Shown one piece after another: positions 9,373 through 17,745 of a stretch of DNA of 64,000 bases; position 1 is the first letter of the stretch; every line of letters begins with the position of its first letter. Position numbers and translations under genes: made by a program. This DNA is from Flavobacterium piscinae (GTDB taxonomy: Bacteria > Bacteroidota > Bacteroidia > Flavobacteriales > Flavobacteriaceae): contig NZ_SBKQ01000002.1 of the NCBI RefSeq assembly GCF_004122145.1, forward strand, positions 1 to 64,000, read 5' to 3'. The notes beneath the pieces were generated by a model that made no database searches, had not been told where the DNA came from, and saw only the letters and a list, made by a program, of their open reading frames with translations.

Positions 9373-11896
9373 AATCCTTAATATGATTTACAAACGGTTT
9401 TAAATATTTTTGATGAAACTCATCAACAGAAATAATCGTAAGTGTGCTATTTTCGGGTAAAAAATACTCATTACCTGCAAATTCTAAATCCGTGCTCATT
9501 GCAGTTGGTCTGTTTACAATAAACGGAATGTATATTTTTGGAATTTCGGAACTACTTACCAATTCTAATATCCCATTGTTATTTTTAATAGTACTGCCAT
9601 CTTCTGAAAAGAAATAAATCATTTCGATGTAACAAATTGCTCCTATTTTTTCGAGCTCATACTTTAAACTTTCTGCTTCATGATGCATAATGTCTTCCTG
9701 AATAACCGGCAGATCTTTATCTAAAATAGATTGACTTTCATGAAACGAATAATTTAAACGTGTCATTAACAATCGAATAACTGAAATTCGGTCCGGACCA
9801 ACCCGTTTTAGAATCAAATTTGATTTACTTTCAAATCTATCAAATGAATCACTATTAAGATTTTGTGTATTTATGAACGAATTATTAAAAAAATTATAAT
9901 TATTAATTTCTAACAAACCTTTTCTCAAATTGACTTGACAAGTATTGATTCTGCGAAGAACATTGTACCGATTATAATCTTGTTTATAGGAATTTATGAA
10001 GTCATATAAAGTAGTTATATACGAGTCCTGCTGATGTGAAATAATTTTTTTAAAAGCAAAATTTTTAAATTCTAAATCTTCACCGATTTCCCAATAATCT
10101 TCAGAATTAGTAAGATAAACGTTATTTTGAGTTGAAAAAAAATTTAATCCAACAAAAGAAATTGCTTTACTAAATGGTTTAGATAAAATTTCTTTACTAT
10201 CTAAATTACAGGAATATAACATGCCATCTTCTTTTTCTAAAACTAGTAATAGAAGTTCTCCTTTAGTATTTTCTTTCAACATGAATTTTTTACTTCGAAA
10301 AGGTATTCCTTGTGCAACCATTCGGAATCCTTTTTCGAATCCATTCGCCACAAACGTGAGCAGATTGCCATTTAAAAAAATATAAAATTCATTTTTATAC
10401 AATGCTATTGCGTGATAATCGCGTTCTAAGGGATAATAAATTGGTACTTTTTCATTTGAATTTTGACTAAATGTTATTTTACCTTTTACTTTATTTTTAA
10501 CCCAAAGATCCAAAAGATCTAATTTAATTTTTTGAACGTGTTTTCGAGCCTTATTTTTGATTTTATAAAAGTCTATTATTCCATTACTTTCCGTTGTAAT
10601 AAGAAAATTAATACGGTCATAATTTTCATTAATAACGCGTAAAAAATCAAGCGAATTCAAGGTGTCTGGCGTAGTTAAAATCATTATTTCAAGAGCAGAT
10701 CCATTGCTATATTGTTCATCAAAATAAGCTTGTAAACCTTTTGAACAATCTAACTTTCCATTGAGTTGATTTAAACCCTCAATAACTTGAGATACTTTTT
10801 CAAAATCAACTTTTTTATACGTATCTCCCAAAGCAAAAGCTTCACAAGCAATATCTGTTTTGGGGTGCATAGCGATAGCAATTGCGGTGGCAAACGAAAT
10901 TATTTTAGGATTTCCCCAATTTCTTAGTGAGCAATCGATTAATAAAATTCTAGTTTTTTTCGTGTCTTGTGGTGGAATTTCTCTAAGAATATACAACGCT
11001 TCATTGTTTGCAATCCTCGACATAAACACATCTTCATCATTGGCGAATTCCGACAACAATAATCGATCAAAATCTCCCTTGTTTGTTAAATCTGAAACGC
11101 CTCCCATAGGTTGATGACTTGGCACATTGTGATGTAAAGGAATGTTTAAACCGGACCAAATTTGTTTAATCAAACGGCCAACCTGAAATGTTTTTGGATT
11201 TTCAATCAAATCCTCAACAAACTCCGTAGGCTTTTTGGAGGGTTGTTTTAGTTCTAATAAATCTTCTTCAAATTGTGCCGAAATTTCTTCGTCCGGTAAA
11301 CCCGTTAAAGCCTTTAAAAGTGACGATACTAAAGGAAATTGGTGCTTGAGTAACGCAATAGTTCTGAAATCTTTGACAAAGTTTGCCTGATTAAATGAAA
11401 TTGGTTTTAAATCGGTGTAAAAATCAAATGCATTTTTTTCAAAATCGGTCAAAATTGACTTAGCTTTTTCGCGTGTCAATCGGTTATGACAATCATGAAA
11501 AATAGTTTTAAAAAGTAAGATACGTTTGTCTCCTGATTTATATTCTGAAGGAAGTTCAGCCAATAATTTTAAAAAATCTAATGTTTGAGCCACATTACTC
11601 AAATTGGCATTGGGAAACGAATTAACTGTTTTTGTAGATTTAGTAAATTCTTCTATCAAAGCAATGGAAGTTTGACTATCCGGATTTGTTGCGGCAATCA
11701 CTAAAAGCAACGAACCCAGCGGCGGAATCGATTCGTCTGAAAGTAATTGCAAAACCTCGACAACATAATTACTGTATGCAATCGTTGTTCCGTTTGGTAT
11801 TTCAAAAACATATTGCGTTTCACCAAAATCATCTTGATAATGATTTAGTGTCCAGAAATAGTCGTTATACGTTTGAAAATACCGAATATAATCCAT
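9362..11896 (-). CDS. vWA plus beta-propeller protein of a MoxR ternary system
   Basis: 844 aa. A helical N-terminal part is followed by a vWA-like domain at about residues 310-450 (RILLIDCSLRNWG, later MILTTPD). The C-terminal half consists of short beta-rich repeats with alternating hydrophobics (roughly 460-700), consistent with a beta-propeller, and then a small alpha/beta tail. The metal-binding MIDAS is degenerate: DxSxS reads DCSLR and the third loop is TTPD. MoxR ATPases usually act with vWA partners, loading or remodelling targets. The start codon overlaps the previous gene's stop (TAATG). Confidence 0.75.
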   Translation of the reverse strand: MDYIRYFQTYNDYFWTLNHYQDDFGETQYVFEIPNGTTIAYSNYVVEVLQLLSDESIPPLGSLLLVIAATNPDSQTSIALIEEFTKSTKTVNSFPNANLSNVAQTLDFLKLLAELPSEYKSGDKRILLFKTIFHDCHNRLTREKAKSILTDFEKNAFDFYTDLKPISFNQANFVKDFRTIALLKHQFPLVSSLLKALTGLPDEEISAQFEEDLLELKQPSKKPTEFVEDLIENPKTFQVGRLIKQIWSGLNIPLHHNVPSHQPMGGVSDLTNKGDFDRLLLSEFANDEDVFMSRIANNEALYILREIPPQDTKKTRILLIDCSLRNWGNPKIISFATAIAIAMHPKTDIACEAFALGDTYKKVDFEKVSQVIEGLNQLNGKLDCSKGLQAYFDEQYSNGSALEIMILTTPDTLNSLDFLRVINENYDRINFLITTESNGIIDFYKIKNKARKHVQKIKLDLLDLWVKNKVKGKITFSQNSNEKVPIYYPLERDYHAIALYKNEFYIFLNGNLLTFVANGFEKGFRMVAQGIPFRSKKFMLKENTKGELLLLVLEKEDGMLYSCNLDSKEILSKPFSKAISFVGLNFFSTQNNVYLTNSEDYWEIGEDLEFKNFAFKKIISHQQDSYITTLYDFINSYKQDYNRYNVLRRINTCQVNLRKGLLEINNYNFFNNSFINTQNLNSDSFDRFESKSNLILKRVGPDRISVIRLLMTRLNYSFHESQSILDKDLPVIQEDIMHHEAESLKYELEKIGAICYIEMIYFFSEDGSTIKNNNGILELVSSSEIPKIYIPFIVNRPTAMSTDLEFAGNEYFLPENSTLTIISVDEFHQKYLKPFVNHIKDYVS

Positions 11897-12603
11897 TAAA
11901 ATACTTGTTTATTTGAAAGCCTAAACGAACTCAAAGACAATTGCTTAAAATCATTTTTTGGTATTACAATGCAACTGTTATCATTTTGAACCAAAATCCA
12001 GTTTTCTTTTCCTCGATTCAATAAATCTTCAACTATTCCAGAAGTCAGAGGCAACTCAAATTCATAACCGGTTGGTAATAAAAAATTGTTTAATCGCCAA
12101 TACGTAATACCTTTAAAAGGTAATAATGGCGTTCCTAAAAACAAAGCTCTTTTTTCTAACACAACCCATTGTAACGATTTTACCCTAATTTCAGGTAATA
12201 CTACAATACTCTTTTCAACAATTTCCAATTTACTGAGCAAAGCAAAAGAAGTTCTAACATTATCGGTAGGAACCAATTTAATGATTACTTTTTCCTGAAT
12301 CCCGAAAAAGTTTAAATTATATTTTGGCAATTGAATTGGCAAAGCTCTTGCAATTGGTGACCACAATAAAGCGGAAGGCAATTTTTTTGAAGGTAACAAG
12401 CTTCCTTTAAAAAAAAGTAATTGCTCCCTCAACTCATACAATTTTATACCCGGAATTTGACGAAGTAAACTCGAATGAATTTGTTCCTCAGTAAAATCTT
12501 TTACGAGAATAATTTCATCACTGATGGCTGCTTTCAGGTTGTCCCAATGCCTAATGCTAGCGAGAAGTTCTGAATCCGCTCGTTGTATTTCCAAATAATA
12601 CAT
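11896..12603 (-). CDS. bpX-family partner protein
   Basis: 235 aa with no transmembrane segment and no catalytic motif I can identify. The sequence alternates short strands and loops with several aromatic residues, like a beta-rich domain. Its place between the MoxR ATPase and the vWA-propeller gene, with 1-nt TAATG overlaps on both sides, marks it as a fixed subunit of the ternary system. I believe it is one of the bpX domain families described for these loci but cannot assign the number. Function is unknown. Confidence 0.6.
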   Translation of the reverse strand: MYYLEIQRADSELLASIRHWDNLKAAISDEIILVKDFTEEQIHSSLLRQIPGIKLYELREQLLFFKGSLLPSKKLPSALLWSPIARALPIQLPKYNLNFFGIQEKVIIKLVPTDNVRTSFALLSKLEIVEKSIVVLPEIRVKSLQWVVLEKRALFLGTPLLPFKGITYWRLNNFLLPTGYEFELPLTSGIVEDLLNRGKENWILVQNDNSCIVIPKNDFKQLSLSSFRLSNKQVF

Positions 12604-13736
12604 TAGGCAATTGTTTTAAGAATGATTTGCCAAAATTTTTCAATCTCATCCTGAATATACTTTTTCTGTTCTTGATTTTTAATCCAATCACAGCGAGTTT
12701 GTACATACCGAAGTTTGTCTTTAATCACATTTTGTTCTTCAAAAGACAGGGTTGAATCATTCCACTTGTCAGACAGATATTTCACTTCTTTCATCACCTC
12801 TTCAGCTTGCGGAATTTTGTTGTACATCGCTTGCGGATGTGATTGTTCTTGTGTATCTTTTTCAATAACATGGTTTACAATGCCTTCCAGCACTTCAATT
12901 TGTTCTTCATTATCCCAAATGTATTTTAACACCCACAAATCGGAAACGGAGGCTTTGTTTCTCCCGCAAATAAAAGCACTTGCTGCAATAAGGTTCTGAA
13001 TTTTAACTGCTCTTCGGTCAGAAACGCTAATTCCTGTCGTTCGAAGTGAATGAACTAAATTTACATATTCTTTTCTGATAGAAGACAAATCGACTTGACG
13101 ACAAGCTAATTGCAATTCTCTAATTTCAGTTGAACTGATTGTAGGAGCTTTTCCGTTGGAATTATTTTCTAATTTCCATCCGGCTAAAAGTACTTCGTTT
13201 AATAAATCAGGATCTACATAATCACATTTTACACGAACAAGAAAGCGGTCTAATAAAGCATTTAAAGCTTCGTCTTCGGGCAAAATATTACTAGCTCCCA
13301 CAAACATCAAAACGGGAAGCTTTTTAGTTTCTTTACCTCTACGGAATATTTTCTCGTTCAAAGCTAACAGTAAACTATTTAAAATAGCTGAGTTAGCATT
13401 GAAAATTTCATCCAAAAACACCATCGATGCTTCGGGCATCATTCCTTCTGTATTTGTAACCAATTCTCCTTCTTTCAGTTTTCGGATATCAAAAGGACCA
13501 AAAATCTCATTGGGTTCTGTAAAACGAGTAAGTAGGTATTCAAAATTCTTTCCATCCTCTACTCCATTCGATAAACTTCGAACAATGGCACTCTTTGCCG
13601 TTCCCGGAGGACCGAGCAAAAAGGCATTTTCTCGGGCTAATAAACAGATTCCTAACAAATCAATAATTTCATTTTTTCCTATAAAAGTTGACTTAACGTG
13701 GGCTAAAAGAGCGTTTAATTTTTCAGTTGAATGCAT
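12603..13736 (-). CDS. MoxR-type AAA+ ATPase
   Basis: 377 aa, typical length for MoxR/RavA ATPases. Walker A is GPPGTAKS at residues 42-49 and Walker B is MVFLDE at about 105-110. An ASN sensor-1 motif (VGASNILP) and the arginine-bearing LLDRF follow, then a C-terminal lid helix bundle and a long charged helix (about 300-377). It hydrolyses ATP to remodel client proteins, normally through a vWA partner, which is encoded two genes downstream. The start is an ATG 6 nt after the previous stop, and the stop overlaps the next ATG. Confidence 0.92.
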   Translation of the reverse strand: MHSTEKLNALLAHVKSTFIGKNEIIDLLGICLLARENAFLLGPPGTAKSAIVRSLSNGVEDGKNFEYLLTRFTEPNEIFGPFDIRKLKEGELVTNTEGMMPEASMVFLDEIFNANSAILNSLLLALNEKIFRRGKETKKLPVLMFVGASNILPEDEALNALLDRFLVRVKCDYVDPDLLNEVLLAGWKLENNSNGKAPTISSTEIRELQLACRQVDLSSIRKEYVNLVHSLRTTGISVSDRRAVKIQNLIAASAFICGRNKASVSDLWVLKYIWDNEEQIEVLEGIVNHVIEKDTQEQSHPQAMYNKIPQAEEVMKEVKYLSDKWNDSTLSFEEQNVIKDKLRYVQTRCDWIKNQEQKKYIQDEIEKFWQIILKTIA

Positions 13737-13742
13737 AATGGT

Positions 13743-14399
13743 TTATAAATCACGATTGTTAATAAGTTCAAAATCTGTCCAAAAAACCTTTTGGTAATCA
13801 CCAAAATTGGCCATTAACCGTTGTTTTATAAATGATATTTCGACAAAAGGTAATGCTTTTTTTTCTGTTATACGGTTCAAATACAATTGTTCTAAACAAT
13901 TATTTTGTTTCAAAATGTCTAAATTGAGTTGCTGATAATCGGTTTTTAAATCATAACCAATTGATGAATAATGAAAAGTGGTCAAAAAACCTTCCAAAAT
14001 AGGAATCACCACATCTTCTGGATCAATGCAACTAAACTCATTGAGAAGAAATGGTAGAAAACGAAGACATAAATCGGCAGAAAGTACTGCAGATGGATTT
14101 ATTGCAGAGTTATAAGTTGGTAAAAAATTGTCAAAATCCTTAACTGTTTCTTTTCTATTAATCAAAAACTGAGTAGCAAAATAAATTGTTTTGGCTGCCC
14201 ACAAAGCCGCTTTTGTTTCAAATTCCGGTGGTTGAAAAGGATAATTCAATTTCTCTTTTTCATATTCATCTAGTAAAAAAGAAATCGTATCCTCTTCTTC
14301 CGCTTTTGAAATTGAAAGAATTGTATCATACAGTATTGCCTGCTCAATTGTTCGCAGTTGATAAATAGTTTCCGCTAAAGGGAGCTTTTTGTTAAGCAT
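13743..14399 (-). CDS. alpha-helical bpX-family partner protein
   Basis: 218 aa from the ATG at 14397-14399; one codon further upstream only a TTG is available. It is mostly helical, with FETKAALWAAKTIYFATQF as a strongly conserved-looking core and no catalytic signature. It sits between the endonuclease V gene (3-nt gap) and MoxR (6-nt gap). I recall bpX4-type proteins with this kind of helix in MoxR-vWA-propeller loci, but the assignment is from memory. Likely a structural subunit or specificity factor. Confidence 0.6.
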   Translation of the reverse strand: MLNKKLPLAETIYQLRTIEQAILYDTILSISKAEEEDTISFLLDEYEKEKLNYPFQPPEFETKAALWAAKTIYFATQFLINRKETVKDFDNFLPTYNSAINPSAVLSADLCLRFLPFLLNEFSCIDPEDVVIPILEGFLTTFHYSSIGYDLKTDYQQLNLDILKQNNCLEQLYLNRITEKKALPFVEISFIKQRLMANFGDYQKVFWTDFELINNRDL

Positions 14400-14402
14400 C
14401 AA

Positions 14403-14906
14403 TTAAATTTCTTTTGTTTTCTGATCCATTAATTTCAAAAGATAGGGCAACCTAAATTCACCATGCATGGCTTTTACTTTTTCGGCTGCTAATTCTTTAT
14501 TAATTCCAATTGCAGAAACATAAAGTGGTTTATTGCTTTCACCTCTTAAAACAGGAACCACTGTTTCCGAATTAGCATGAAAAGTAGTTTTGGCTACACC
14601 AATCACCGGAATTTTTTGTTCAAGTGCTTCATATAAATAAGCTCCCAATCCTTGTTTTAATTCATTATCAGTAAATACATATCCATCAACGATGATAGTA
14701 GAAATATTTTTTAAATCAATTTTTTTTAAAGCTTGTAACAAACAAGGTAATTCTCTCTTATAAAAAAAACCAGGCTCATAATCTGCCACTTCAAATGTGT
14801 TAACCTCTAAAATTTCAGTATAAGTATCATCCAACCAATCTTCGAACAAAACCAATACTGTTTTAGCGTAGGCTTCTTTATAATGAACATCGACCGCAAC
14901 AATCAT
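14403..14906 (-). CDS. endonuclease V homologue
   Basis: 167 aa, shorter than E. coli Nfi (about 220). The RNase-H-like core keeps the acidic triad in order: Asp6 (AVDVHY), Glu52 (FFYKRELP) and Asp74 (IVDGYVF). GVAKTTF and LYVSAIGI follow where the family has its conserved strand and loop. Endonuclease V cleaves next to inosine in DNA or RNA. It is the first gene of the ternary-system operon, 3 nt before the next ORF, so it probably provides a nuclease activity to the system rather than housekeeping repair; that is inference. The wedge region is altered, so specificity is uncertain. Confidence 0.75.
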   Translation of the reverse strand: MIVAVDVHYKEAYAKTVLVLFEDWLDDTYTEILEVNTFEVADYEPGFFYKRELPCLLQALKKIDLKNISTIIVDGYVFTDNELKQGLGAYLYEALEQKIPVIGVAKTTFHANSETVVPVLRGESNKPLYVSAIGINKELAAEKVKAMHGEFRLPYLLKLMDQKTKEI

Positions 14907-14924
14907 TTCAAAATCATTTAATCA

Positions 14925-14932
14925 CAAATATA
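14925..14932 (-). promoter_or_regulatory. -7 box before the ternary-system operon
   Basis: TATATTTG on the minus strand matches TAnnTTTG and lies 18 nt before the endonuclease V start codon. I do not see a TTG at the expected -33 distance, so this is half a promoter. Confidence 0.4.
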
Positions 14933-15008
14933 AAAAAAGTAAGATATGATTTATACTTATTATTTTATGAAAGAGAAAAAGGATAGTCATTTTTTGCTAA
15001 ATTATAAA

Positions 15009-15037
15009 ACAAAAACAAGCCACTTAAAAAGTAGCTT
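15009..15037 (-). terminator. intrinsic terminator after the exonuclease gene
   Basis: On the minus strand a hairpin (AAGCTACT / AGTGGCTT, arms 15030-15037 and 15017-15024) overlaps the exonuclease stop codon and runs into GTTTTTGTTTT. It separates the slipin/exonuclease unit from the ternary-system operon. Confidence 0.65.
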
Positions 15038-15584
15038 ATTGTTGTTCTAGACACCAATACAAAATCTTGGCGATATTTCTGGCGTCATCCACTCCACGGT
15101 GATGTGTCCCTTCTAATGGAAGGTTTAATAATGCTAATGCTCCGTTCATGCCTACTTTCTTATGCATACCTCGTACTTCACTGAACAATTCTTTCACATT
15201 AATGTGATGGCTACCCAGCGGATAATGGACATTTAGAAGTTGACATTGTTTTTTGAGCATGTTTAAATCATACTGACCATAGCTGGCCCAAGTATATTGA
15301 TCGGGTTGATAGTCCTGTTTAAGCATCTCTATGGCTTCTTCAAAACGTACACCTTCCTTATCCAAAAGTTCTTGCGTAATGGTGGTTAATTCCGTGCAAA
15401 ACGAACTCACTACCGATCGTTCGGGCTTAATTAATAGTCCTTTATTTTTGGAAATCATACCGGTTTTTGCATCTAATTCGCAAATACCGATTTCTATGAT
15501 TTCATTCACTTGTCCCTTCGGTATTTGGCCGTTCCAACAAGTGGCTTCTAAATCGATTACGATTATTTTTTCTGTTGTTTTCAT
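15036..15584 (-). CDS. DEDDh 3'-5' exonuclease (ERI-1/KapD-like)
   Basis: 182 aa from the ATG at 15584; the frame opens at 15602 but only with TTG. IDLEATCW (Asp11, Glu13) is Exo I with the ERI-1/KapD flavour, SYGQYDLNML is Exo II, and HRGVDDARNIA supplies the His and Asp of a DEDDh active site. Such enzymes trim RNA or DNA 3' ends. The gene lies downstream of a small membrane protein and the slipin gene on the same strand and ends at a terminator, so it probably belongs to the slipin/tRNA unit. An RNA-trimming role there is inference. Confidence 0.88.
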   Translation of the reverse strand: MKTTEKIIVIDLEATCWNGQIPKGQVNEIIEIGICELDAKTGMISKNKGLLIKPERSVVSSFCTELTTITQELLDKEGVRFEEAIEMLKQDYQPDQYTWASYGQYDLNMLKKQCQLLNVHYPLGSHHINVKELFSEVRGMHKKVGMNGALALLNLPLEGTHHRGVDDARNIAKILYWCLEQQ

Positions 15585-15612
15585 TTTTTTTCTATCGCTC
15601 AAAGCGATTTTA

Positions 15613-15843
15613 TTATTTATTTTTATTTACTGTACGTAATGAATCTATTGTTTTCATTCGCTCTTTTACTTTGCGTATAACGGTATCGTCTTTTAAACCG
15701 TAATTTACATCAAATTCAATCGGATCAGGCTTTGAAGCATATTTTTCTTGATTACAACTTATTATAAAAGCAAAAATTTTTATGACCAATATAGCAATCT
15801 TCAAAAATTCCATAAAATCTGAGTTGTTATTATTTTCTTTCAT
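15613..15843 (-). CDS. small membrane-anchored or lipoprotein-like protein
   Basis: 76 aa with a single hydrophobic segment (about residues 14-28, ending FIISC) and a charged soluble tail. A start at Met11 would give a short signal-anchor or lipobox-like N-terminus. It sits between slipin and the exonuclease on the same strand. I do not recognise a family; its context suggests a membrane partner of slipin. Confidence 0.5.
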   Translation of the reverse strand: MKENNNNSDFMEFLKIAILVIKIFAFIISCNQEKYASKPDPIEFDVNYGLKDDTVIRKVKERMKTIDSLRTVNKNK

Positions 15844-15893
15844 TTTTCCAGGTTTTTAATAAATCCCCGAAAAAATAATTCTCAGGGTTTTGG

Positions 15894-15989
15894 TTATTTC
15901 ACAAAAATGTCTTTCAACTGTCCGATGATGTTTCCACTGCCGGAAACGGTGATTTCACCAATTCTGTCAGCAATTTTCTCTACGTATTA
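15894..15989 (-). pseudogene. severed C-terminal tail of slipin
   Basis: Directly after the slipin stop codon (TAA at 15987-15989) the same frame stays open for 31 codons to a second TAA at 15894-15896. It reads like the normal slipin end: YVEKIADRIGEITVSG, then NIIGQLKDIFVK. The interrupting TAA sits where slipins have Glu (KEM-E-YVEKI), so one GAA-to-TAA change explains it. It could be a real nonsense mutation, a sequencing error or a readthrough site. Confidence 0.8.
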
Positions 15990-16991
15990 CATCTCTTTCA
16001 ATTTCCATAACATTTCGTTGTCCTCCATTAATTTGGCGGTGTTCAACATACTTCTCATAGCAGCAGTTTCCTCTCTTCTCATGATGCTGTTGGCTTGGGC
16101 TTTCTTTTCAGCTACCAATACTTGGTTCATGATTTCTTTCATATCACCGGGTAAGATGATATCCCTAATACCGGCATCTAAAATTTTCAAACCCAAGGCT
16201 TCACTTCTTTCCACCGTTTGCTCCAAGATGGCTTGTGCAATACTGTCTTTTCTGCTCAACAATTCATCTAAAGTAAAACCACCCACAAAGGCTCTCAAGA
16301 CCAACTGCATCATCACATACAATTGTTTGTCAAACGCTTTGTTATCCACTAAAGCTTTGGTCATATTCACCAATTGATAGCTCACAAAGAAGTTGATTCT
16401 CAAGGTTGCTTTGTCTTTGGTCAACAATTCCTGACCTGAAATCTCCATTTGTTGCATTCGGATGTCGGCTGTTTTAACCTCTACAGCAATAGCATTGTTC
16501 CAAAAGTAATAACTACCTGCTTGCAATTCTTTTACAAAAGCACCATTCACAAACAATAAACCTTTTTCATACTCCATCACCTGAAATCTTCTGGTGTAGG
16601 GTCTTAACTTACTGTTTTCCAAAAGTGCTTCATTGACAGCTTCTGTGATGGTTACTTTAGACAAATCCACCAAAATGAAACTGTTTGCTTTGTAACCTTT
16701 CCAAAAGGCATACCTACCGGTTGTCAATACTTCACTGAAAATACCGTTTACAAAGTACAATGCAATTTGAGCATCGGCTACTTCCACCACTTCCAACATA
16801 GAAGCTAAGGTATCATTTTGTAACAAAAGGGTTAATTCGATGGGGGCTACGAAAGATTGATTCATTTCATATACCTTAATTTCCCTGTTTCCAAACACCC
16901 AGTGGTCGCCTTCTTGCAACACTTTTTCTAATTTTCTGTTTTTAAATACCAAACCCACTTGGTAGGCATTCATTGTAATTTTTCTGATCAT
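15987..16991 (-). CDS. slipin (SPFH-domain membrane protein), C-terminally truncated
   Basis: 334 aa up to a premature stop; the intact gene would be 365 codons and end at 15894. Two N-terminal beta-rich repeats (around LEKVLQEGDHWVFG and LFVNGAFVKELQAGSYYFW) precede an SPFH core (about 165-300). The usual slipin helix ending AAMRSMLNTAKLMEDNE then leads to KLKEM and the stop. Slipins are membrane scaffolds. To my knowledge they recur in bacterial RNA-repair (RtcB/RtcR) neighbourhoods, which fits the tRNA array upstream and the exonuclease downstream. No RtcB is present in this window. Confidence 0.85.
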   Translation of the reverse strand: MIRKITMNAYQVGLVFKNRKLEKVLQEGDHWVFGNREIKVYEMNQSFVAPIELTLLLQNDTLASMLEVVEVADAQIALYFVNGIFSEVLTTGRYAFWKGYKANSFILVDLSKVTITEAVNEALLENSKLRPYTRRFQVMEYEKGLLFVNGAFVKELQAGSYYFWNNAIAVEVKTADIRMQQMEISGQELLTKDKATLRINFFVSYQLVNMTKALVDNKAFDKQLYVMMQLVLRAFVGGFTLDELLSRKDSIAQAILEQTVERSEALGLKILDAGIRDIILPGDMKEIMNQVLVAEKKAQANSIMRREETAAMRSMLNTAKLMEDNEMLWKLKEM

Positions 16992-17410
16992 TTTGATTTT
17001 GTTTTACTGTTATTTTTAACCCCATATTTATTCGGCATAAGGCTCAAATTGCCTGATTGCTATACCGCTTTCATTTCTTTTTTTAAGCTATGATTTTCTC
17101 TAAAGGAGTGAAACGCCTTAATAAGCCCAAAAAACTATGTCTCTATGTGGTTAATTCTTTACTAATTCTTTTTACTAATAAAAAACCATTGGTCATTGTC
17201 CTCAAAAAAAAGGACGGAATAAAGGAGGTAAACGCAAGTATTAGATTGGTTTCTGTCTTATTTTCTGAAAAAAGCAATTTCTTTCAGGCAAAGCAAAAAG
17301 CAAAAAAACAGTTGCGAAAACGTCGTCTTCATGCAGGTCTTTTTTGGAGTGTGAAGGATTTATTGCTAAACCCATCACCAACAAAGACCAATCGTTTTTT
17401 TTCTTTCATT
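16992..17410. other. gene-free gap between slipin and the tRNA-like array
   Basis: About 420 bases, rich in A and T runs. An open frame on the plus strand (17090-17518) runs antisense through tRNA-like sequence and has no domain, so I do not call it. I looked for a sigma-54 type -24/-12 promoter upstream of slipin, as RtcR-regulated operons would have, and did not find one. Confidence 0.5.
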
Positions 17411-17483
17411 CTTTTGGAGAGTGAATGGAACTCTGAATTACTACATGAACAGTGTAGTGCTCTACCCACTGAGCTAACGCATC
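17411..17483 (-). tRNA. degenerate tRNA-like element, Asn(GUU)-type
   Basis: The 5' half is a good tRNA half: GCGTTAGCTCAGTGGGTAGA starts it, then a 5-bp anticodon stem (CUACA/UGUAG) with loop CUGUUCA, anticodon GUU. The 3' half has a T-arm-like hairpin (AGAGU/ACUCU), but its loop is shifted and the 3' acceptor strand does not pair with the 5' strand. It lies 1 nt from the next element, as expected for an array member. Probably a decayed tRNA. Confidence 0.35.
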
Positions 17484-17484
17484 G

Positions 17485-17565
17485 GTATGCGTACGGGATT
17501 CGAACCCGCGACAACTGATAGTCTTCAAGAGCCTAAATCTTGTGCGTTTGACCACTCCGCCATAC
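17485..17565 (-). tRNA. tRNA-Leu(UAG)-like gene
   Basis: A class II layout is visible. The D-loop contains GUGGUC; the anticodon stem is CAAGA/UCUUG with loop UUUAGGC, anticodon UAG; the variable arm is about 16 nt (GAC...GUC); and the T-arm is canonical (GCGGG-UUCGAAU-CCCGU). The acceptor is odd: GUAUG pairs with CAUAC, but the remaining two positions mismatch and the spacing to the D-stem is short. It may be functional with a non-standard acceptor or be decaying. Confidence 0.6.
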
Positions 17566-17570
17566 TACTT

Positions 17571-17689
17571 TCGTAGCAACAGGATTCGAACCTGTGAGAC
17601 CTTGTCGGCAATTTTTTGGAAAACCACCTAAACCTCCAACTCAAGTTGCACAGTACAACATCATTCGCCTGAGCGAAACGAATACTACA
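17571..17689 (-). ncRNA. 119-nt tRNA-like RNA with an enlarged core
   Basis: A canonical T-arm (ACAGG-UUCGAAU-CCUGU) is followed by UGCUACG and A. UGCUACG pairs over 7 positions (two of them G-U) with UGUAGUA 119 nt upstream. Between them is not a normal cloverleaf but several hairpins: UUCGC/GCGAA, GUUG/CAAC and UUGGA/UCCAA. It is too short and lacks the tag for a tmRNA. It may be a tRNA with an insertion or a Y-RNA-like tRNA mimic. Confidence 0.35.
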
Positions 17690-17745
17690 ATGGTGCTATA
17701 CAGAAACACGCAACAGGACTTGGTTAGTATCCTCTAATTCTAAAA

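Noticed and set aside
15907..16377. 156-codon plus-strand open frame
   Set aside because: Fully antisense to slipin, whose frame has clear family motifs.
16992..17090. Sigma-54 promoter upstream of slipin (as in RtcR-regulated operons)
   Set aside because: The GG and GC elements found are spaced wrongly (12 nt between instead of 10), so there is no valid -24/-12 match.
17090..17518. 142-codon plus-strand open frame
   Set aside because: It runs antisense through the tRNA-like elements and has no domain or plausible composition.
17571..17689. tmRNA 3' end
   Set aside because: The element is only ~119 nt between its pairing arms and shows no tag reading frame or pseudoknot run; tmRNA is ~350 nt or more.
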